A DNA stretch of 64,000 nt from Balamuthia mandrillaris (Eukaryota > Discosea > Longamoebia > Balamuthiidae). The notes below the pieces were generated by a model. It made no database searches and was not told where the DNA came from. It saw only the letters and a program-made list of their open reading frames with translations. A program made the translations under genes and the position numbers. Positions 60,022-64,000 of the stretch are shown in pieces. The stretch's first letter is position 1; every line of letters starts with the position of its first letter. Location of the stretch: assembly GCA_031835245.1 (NCBI GenBank), contig JAVKOQ010000008.1:372001-436000 (forward strand), written 5' to 3'.

Positions 60022-60469
60022 GCAGCGAAAAAAGCAAACCGATGTGACCATAAAGACTGCAATAAGAGTTTTGTTTTCTCTCAGAATAACTCAAGAATCT
60101 AAAACTGGAGTGGTGGTCCACCACAGCGCCTTTCCTCCCACAGATGTGGTGCAGAAGGTGCTTGACAGAGGAACCGGCGGTCTTTGGTACATGAACAAAA
60201 ACAAGGAAAGGAGGAGAGCCTCCCCCCTCCGTATTCCAGGTGAAACGGACCCATTGCTCGGCTTGGGAATCGACTGCAGGGCTGAAACCTCGTGATGTTT
60301 GTTGCTGAAGGAGAATGTTTGTTCGAGAAGAGGGTAAAGAGAGGTTGTTGTGACGGAACGGCCGAAGGGAGGAAGTTGCAGCATTGGAGGCATGAAAGAG
60401 AAGAAAGTAAAGCAGAGGTGCAGAGCAAGCAACGAAAAGAAACCCCGGCACAAGCCTGGAACGTGCCAT
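59141..60469 (-). CDS. Golgi-type sulfotransferase, tandem copy 4 (most divergent), 3 exons
   Basis: Exons on the minus strand: 60040-60469, 59771-59903, 59141-59591 (337 aa, same phases as the others). Anchor LVPGFLFVACSAPLLYFLLF. PAPS loops VFVHVPKTAGSSV and ITFLRDPVRRLLSQYNF. The C-terminal exon is about 20 codons shorter and keeps VLGLVERYEDSIRLM and the DLHLSQLSDAQLR block. The protein ends shortly after AAMNRR, lacking the Gln-rich tail of copies 1-3. It is the first gene of the array in the direction of transcription and probably the earliest to diverge. The conserved intron positions show that all four arose by duplication of a three-exon ancestor. Confidence 0.85.
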
Positions 60470-60887
60470 CGTTATTGCTGTGCTAGGCCGAGAAAAAATA
60501 TTGTTGTCATGAACTGAAAGGACCTCTTAAGTTGTTGGGTATCAGAATTAACCATAATGCATTACAAGAAAAAACTTTGGAGAACCTGATCGATCAAATT
60601 AGCACGTGCGGCAATATTAAGCTGTCGACAATATAATACTTCTGCAAAACTAAAGCAGCTGAATGCTTTGATCGGTTACTGAAAGTTTCAAACCACCAAT
60701 CAAAAATCAAAACAGAGGCTTTATCTTACCATAAAAAGGCCATTTCTGTTGTCTTTTTCTTTGTCTCATCTCTAGCAGAGATCTTTCACGTCGACAAAAA
60801 TTCATTGCTCCGCTTTACTGCAAAACTGCTTTTCGTGCAGCAGCGATGACGCGTCAGTAGCGTGACGTCAGCCAGGACCAACAGGGC
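60470..60887. promoter_or_regulatory. Divergent intergenic promoter region with two GTCGAC motifs
   Basis: Lies between sulfotransferase copy 4 (leftward) and the TatD-like gene (rightward). GTCGAC occurs at 60624-60629 and 60790-60795, the latter 98 bases before the ATG at 60888. CACGTG-like and GACGTCA elements are also near. Confidence 0.4.
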
Positions 60888-61886
60888 ATGGAAAAAAGTA
60901 GCGTAGACGAAGCATCGAGCAGCGGTGGTGGTGGCGTGGAAGCAGCTGCCAACTTGCTGTTCGACTGCCACAACCACTTTCACGACGACTTGCTGGAGTC
61001 ATGCAGGGAGCTGCTTCCGCGCCTTCCCTTCCAAGGGCTCTGCCTGATGGGCACGCGACCCGAGGATTGGGCCAAAGTGGCCACCCTGGCCCAAGAAAAC
61101 CCTGGCAAGGTGATCCCTGCCTTTGGGATCCATCCCTGGTACGCTCATAGAGCGCCTCATGACTGGGAAGACCGGCTGCGCGGTTGCTTGTCCAGCGTCT
61201 CGCGTTGCGTCATGGTAGGAGAGCTGGGCTTGGACAAAGCGGCTAAAACGCCAGACACAGGCCAATGCGAGTATGAAGCCCAAAAGGGAATCTTTCTTCG
61301 TCAAATGGAAATAGCAACCGAACTACAGCTGCCCGTCAACGTTCACTGCGTTCGTGCCTTTGGTGACCTGTTCGAGTTTCTGCGAGGCGGCTTTGCTCCA
61401 AAGCAGAAGATAGGCGGAGGAGGACATCATCGCTTTCCTCCTGCCATCGTCCTTCATTCCTACGGCGGAACCACCGGCATGCTTTGCTCGTTGCTCAAGC
61501 TCAAGGAAGTTGGACAGAGGCTTTACTTCTCTTTCTCTCCAGTCATCAACCTGGACCGTTGTCCAGAGGAGAAGACCTGCGCTGTCATCGCGCAGGTTCC
61601 AGATGATCGGCTCTTGTTGGAAACGGACTTGGACAGCGCGTATGAGGCCGAGGAGGAACTCGTGAGGATGTGCCGACTCGTCGCAAAGGTCAAAGGGTGG
61701 ACAGAGGAAGAGACGGCGCTTAGGACCACTGCAAATGCAAGGCGTTGCCTTGGTCTGCTTTCTGCACAGGAAGAGAGAAGTGAAGGGATAGATGATGAGG
61801 AAGAAAGAGAAAGAGGAGAACAAAAAGAAAAACGCCATCAAGGAGACGACAAGGAAACAGAAAACGAAAAAGCAAAAGAAGCATGA
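60888..61886 (+). CDS. TatD-family metal-dependent hydrolase (deoxyribonuclease-like), single exon
   Basis: 332 aa. Metal-binding residues of the TatD TIM barrel appear in order: FDCHNHFHDD (about 25-34), the AFGIHPWYAH block (about 81-90), VMVGELGLD (about 110), NVHCVRAFGD (about 146), IVLHSYGG (about 188) and LLLETDLDS (about 246). The first motif is D-C-H-N-H rather than D-x-H-x-H with a small middle residue, but the spacing is right. Such enzymes cleave DNA 3' ends and act in repair or apoptosis-like DNA degradation. The C-terminal 40 residues are Glu/Lys-rich and disordered. No introns; no organelle signal seen. Confidence 0.85.
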   Translation: MEKSSVDEASSSGGGGVEAAANLLFDCHNHFHDDLLESCRELLPRLPFQGLCLMGTRPEDWAKVATLAQENPGKVIPAFGIHPWYAHRAPHDWEDRLRGCLSSVSRCVMVGELGLDKAAKTPDTGQCEYEAQKGIFLRQMEIATELQLPVNVHCVRAFGDLFEFLRGGFAPKQKIGGGGHHRFPPAIVLHSYGGTTGMLCSLLKLKEVGQRLYFSFSPVINLDRCPEEKTCAVIAQVPDDRLLLETDLDSAYEAEEELVRMCRLVAKVKGWTEEETALRTTANARRCLGLLSAQEERSEGIDDEEERERGEQKEKRHQGDDKETENEKAKEA

Positions 61887-61930
61887 GAACAAAGAGATTA
61901 GGAACACGAAGTGAAGTAGGTTTATTGTAA

Positions 61931-63310
61931 TTAATTATGCAACAACAACGATGAAGATTGCAACGAAGCAGCCGCACTCGAAGTAGACCCCTCATTATCT
62001 CCATCTCCTCCATCCTCTGCACTTCCATCTCCTCCGTCCTCTTCACCTCCGTCACCATCCTCGTTACTTCCGTCCTCTTCTTTCACAATGACTTGTCCAT
62101 CTTCCACATAACAAGGACACCAAACGTCATACTGCAACACTCCTTTCTCTGTTTCTACCTCCACAAACCCTTCTCCGCAGTCCTCATAAAAGTCTTGACA
62201 CTGCTCTCTTGTTGCTCCTTCCGCGTTGAAGCAAGCGATGGTATAAGGTTTGCCTCCACTGCCGTCATTCGTGTGGTAATGATACACCGCTTCACTTCCT
62301 TCCACTTGGAACAGGTTTCCTTCCGAGTCCACAAAACTGGAAGATGGAACAGGACCTACATGACCGCCACATGCATCCAAATCCGTTGGTGGGTGCTTCT
62401 GGCCATCTTCTCCTTCACTTTCCCATATGCCATATATGCCGACTCCATCCAAAGCGATTCCCACCAAAGGAGAATGACCGCTAGCAAAGGAGGAAGCAGA
62501 AGAACTGTTGCTATAGTCACAAGCAAGATCCGTGTGATGGTGATAAGGCGTGGCATGCCCTCCACACTCATCCAACATCAACGTGGAGTCAATGGCTTGC
62601 TCTCCATCCCCATCACAAGTGAATTCCAACTGTAACCCACAATCCGAAACCGCCATTCCGGCTTCGCAATACCCATCTTCAGAAGAGGAACAAGCAAAGC
62701 CAGGCTCAAAGCCAGCCTCCAAACTGCTGTAGATGTTCAGGCCGTGCACGCTCAGGCCGAGCCTGCCCAGCAGTGGAACTTGTTTTTCAACCTCGGAAGG
62801 AGAAGAGGAGGAAGCGTCCCAGGTTGGATCGGGAAACTGTTGAGAGATGCACTCGGCATTTGCGCGTTTTGGGGTTGGATACCAAGGGCATAAGTTGGTT
62901 ACTAAGGTGCCAGAGAAGCGGCCGCTCTCGGGGTCGTAGGTCATCCCGTCCAGCAAAAAGTAGTTGGACGTGCCGTCTTGCGCACAAGTTTTAAGGGAAG
63001 AGGGTTTGCATTGGTCGGAAGAGGATTCGCCGGTGGCCATTACTATAGAACCTATAAGCCCTTCAGGGCCTCCTCCTCCTCCATCGACCGGGGGTGGCGG
63101 GGGTGGCTGGCGGCGAAGATGAGCGGACTGAGAGTCGACGCGTATGGCTTTGGCTAAGATGTCGGCAGGGGTCTGCGACACTTTCTGGTGGAAGAGATTG
63201 GGGCCAACAACGCGGTCGCCTATGATGTAGTAGTTGAACTGTGATTTGGCCAAGGTGCCGATTGCCAGGAGGCCAAAGAGCGCCAAGCAGGCGAACAGAG
63301 CGTGGTTCAT
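61931..63310 (-). CDS. Secreted YHYH-domain protein, single exon
   Basis: 459 aa from ATG at 63310; MNHALFACLALFGLLAIGTLA is a signal peptide. Paired blocks typical of the YHYH domain appear: ECGGHATPYHHHTDLACDY, LVGIALDGVGIYGIWE, DACGGHVGP and AVYHYHTND, plus 14 or so Cys likely in disulfides. YHYH proteins are secreted or surface proteins of unknown biochemistry found in bacteria, algae and protists. A Pro/Gly run (about 80-95) follows an N-terminal helical part. The C-terminus is long and acidic (Asp/Gly/Glu) and ends SLQSSSLLLHN, which could be a weak GPI signal. An in-frame ATG at 63352 would place extra residues before the signal peptide and is less likely. Confidence 0.8.
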   Translation of the reverse strand: MNHALFACLALFGLLAIGTLAKSQFNYYIIGDRVVGPNLFHQKVSQTPADILAKAIRVDSQSAHLRRQPPPPPPVDGGGGGPEGLIGSIVMATGESSSDQCKPSSLKTCAQDGTSNYFLLDGMTYDPESGRFSGTLVTNLCPWYPTPKRANAECISQQFPDPTWDASSSSPSEVEKQVPLLGRLGLSVHGLNIYSSLEAGFEPGFACSSSEDGYCEAGMAVSDCGLQLEFTCDGDGEQAIDSTLMLDECGGHATPYHHHTDLACDYSNSSSASSFASGHSPLVGIALDGVGIYGIWESEGEDGQKHPPTDLDACGGHVGPVPSSSFVDSEGNLFQVEGSEAVYHYHTNDGSGGKPYTIACFNAEGATREQCQDFYEDCGEGFVEVETEKGVLQYDVWCPCYVEDGQVIVKEEDGSNEDGDGGEEDGGDGSAEDGGDGDNEGSTSSAAASLQSSSLLLHN

Positions 63311-63542
63311 GTTTTGTTGTTTGTTTTCTGCCAAACGAAAGATAAGATACACAAAGAGTTCAAATATACGAAATGCAACCGCGTTGCGCGGTTTTGGCCT
63401 AAATTTGGGGCGTAACGCCGTTTCATTTTAGCCTAAATATTTAATTAAATGGTCCAATCGAAAAGCGACACGTAAGTTAATTAATTAATTTTCAAAAAAT
63501 GTTGGTGTAACCATAAGTTTGATTTTTTAAAAGGGAGTTGTT

Positions 63543-63938
63543 TTATGCTCTGTGGCTTTCGAAAATACCGCTTCCAGAAGGAGAAGAGGAGGTGTAGGAA
63601 GAAAGAATGCCGCTGCCCGTCTTACAGGTCAGCTTCACCACCGCATGAAGCAACTCCGTCAACGTCTGTTCTTGCAACACGGAGCATTCCACCAGAGCGG
63701 ATGCCCTTATGGCCTTGGCACACTTTTCTGCTTGCGGCGAGAGCACCAAGGGAGACGAAGCGTTTCCTCCGGACTTCTTCTTGGAAGAATGTTTCTTACG
63801 AAGGTCGATCTTTGTGGAAACCAGAATGATGGGCAAGTTGGGCTTACAGTTGCGTAGCTCAGCGATCCAATTGACCTGCACGCTTCGCATGCTGCTTGGG
63901 TCGTTGCATGCAAAACATAAAATACAAACATCTGCCAT
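63543..63938 (-). CDS. Rho-like small GTPase, last exon only (gene continues beyond the window)
   Basis: The exon begins at 63938 after a CAAGTATAG acceptor and ends with TAA-type stop at 63543. It reads MADVCILCFACNDPSS, then WIAELRNCKPNLPIILVSTKIDLRKK, then VECSVLQEQTLTELLHAVVK. The TKID base-recognition motif and the Rho-type C..L....L.ELL pattern place it in the Rho/Rac family. An insert of Lys/Ser/Gly (about 50-65) stands where the Rho insert helix lies. The end, SPSGSGIFESHRA, has no CAAX box, so it would not be prenylated. The P-loop and switch regions lie beyond position 64000. The M at the exon start need not be a start codon. Confidence 0.75.
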   Translation of the reverse strand: MADVCILCFACNDPSSMRSVQVNWIAELRNCKPNLPIILVSTKIDLRKKHSSKKKSGGNASSPLVLSPQAEKCAKAIRASALVECSVLQEQTLTELLHAVVKLTCKTGSGILSSYTSSSPSGSGIFESHRA

Positions 63939-64000
63939 CTATACTTGTATTTGTTTTGGTCAAAAGAGAGAAAAAAAAAAGAGAGAGAAAACGAAGAAGA

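Overview
The window is nuclear DNA of a unicellular eukaryote. Most genes are split by short introns (about 40-130 bp, some much longer) with GT-AG ends and occasionally GC-AG ends. There are no operons and no Shine-Dalgarno-like spacing, and genes lie on both strands with gaps of a few tens to a few hundred bases. The gene content (F-box, leucine-rich and ankyrin repeat proteins, EF-hand light-chain-like proteins, a Rab-like and a Rho-like GTPase, free-standing type III polyketide synthase, Golgi-type sulfotransferases) and the very high density of simple repeats suggest a free-living amoeboid protist, possibly Amoebozoa. That assignment is an inference from style and gene content; I cannot identify the species. 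No tRNA, rRNA, CRISPR array or intact transposon was recognised.

Exon structures were rebuilt by hand by matching donor/acceptor signals with reading-frame phase and family motifs; the exon list is in each entry. Layout: 28-1945 (+) lysine-methyltransferase-like protein; 2229-2675 (-) small PAH-domain (Sin3-like) protein; 3239-8345 (+) an 18-exon C2-C2-LCAT/PDAT-type acyltransferase; 8359-12112 (-) acidic nuclear-type protein with a 1.46 kb AAGAG-repeat intron; 12249-14270 (-) two F-box-like genes; 14481-16346 (-) Glu/Gln-rich protein; 16464-16632 a long inverted repeat; 17209-18514 (+) a frameshifted ankyrin-type F-box gene; 18624-21865 three genes, two of them EF-hand proteins; 22317-26161 (-) a 1245-residue coiled-coil protein; 26501-28835 (-) an MFS transporter; 29081-30836 (+) an ADP-ribosylglycohydrolase; 30864-33353 (-) an RlmI-like RNA methyltransferase.

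33622-37311 (-) is a 14-exon leucine-rich-repeat protein; 37779-38943 (-) a secreted possibly lipid-binding protein; 39205-41137 (+) CDC123; 41327-43387 (+) a type III polyketide synthase; 43427-45596 (-) a secreted/lysosomal sulfatase; 46006-46500 (+) an acidic Tyr/Asp-rich secreted protein; 46587-48535 (-) an SpoU/TrmH RNA methyltransferase; 49088-50401 (-) a BCS1-like AAA ATPase; 50842-53706 (-) an ankyrin/F-box/Rab-like GTPase fusion; 54015-60469 (-) four tandem sulfotransferase paralogues; 60888-61886 (+) a TatD-type hydrolase; 61931-63310 (-) a secreted YHYH protein; 63543-63938 (-) the last exon of a Rho-like GTPase.

The strongest unusual points are the ankyrin-F-box-GTPase fusion, the C2-C2-acyltransferase fusion, the four-gene sulfotransferase array in the same window as a sulfatase, the complete catalytic triad of a stand-alone type III PKS, and a genome-wide habit: simple repeats sit mostly in introns, where the sense strand is usually the pyrimidine strand.
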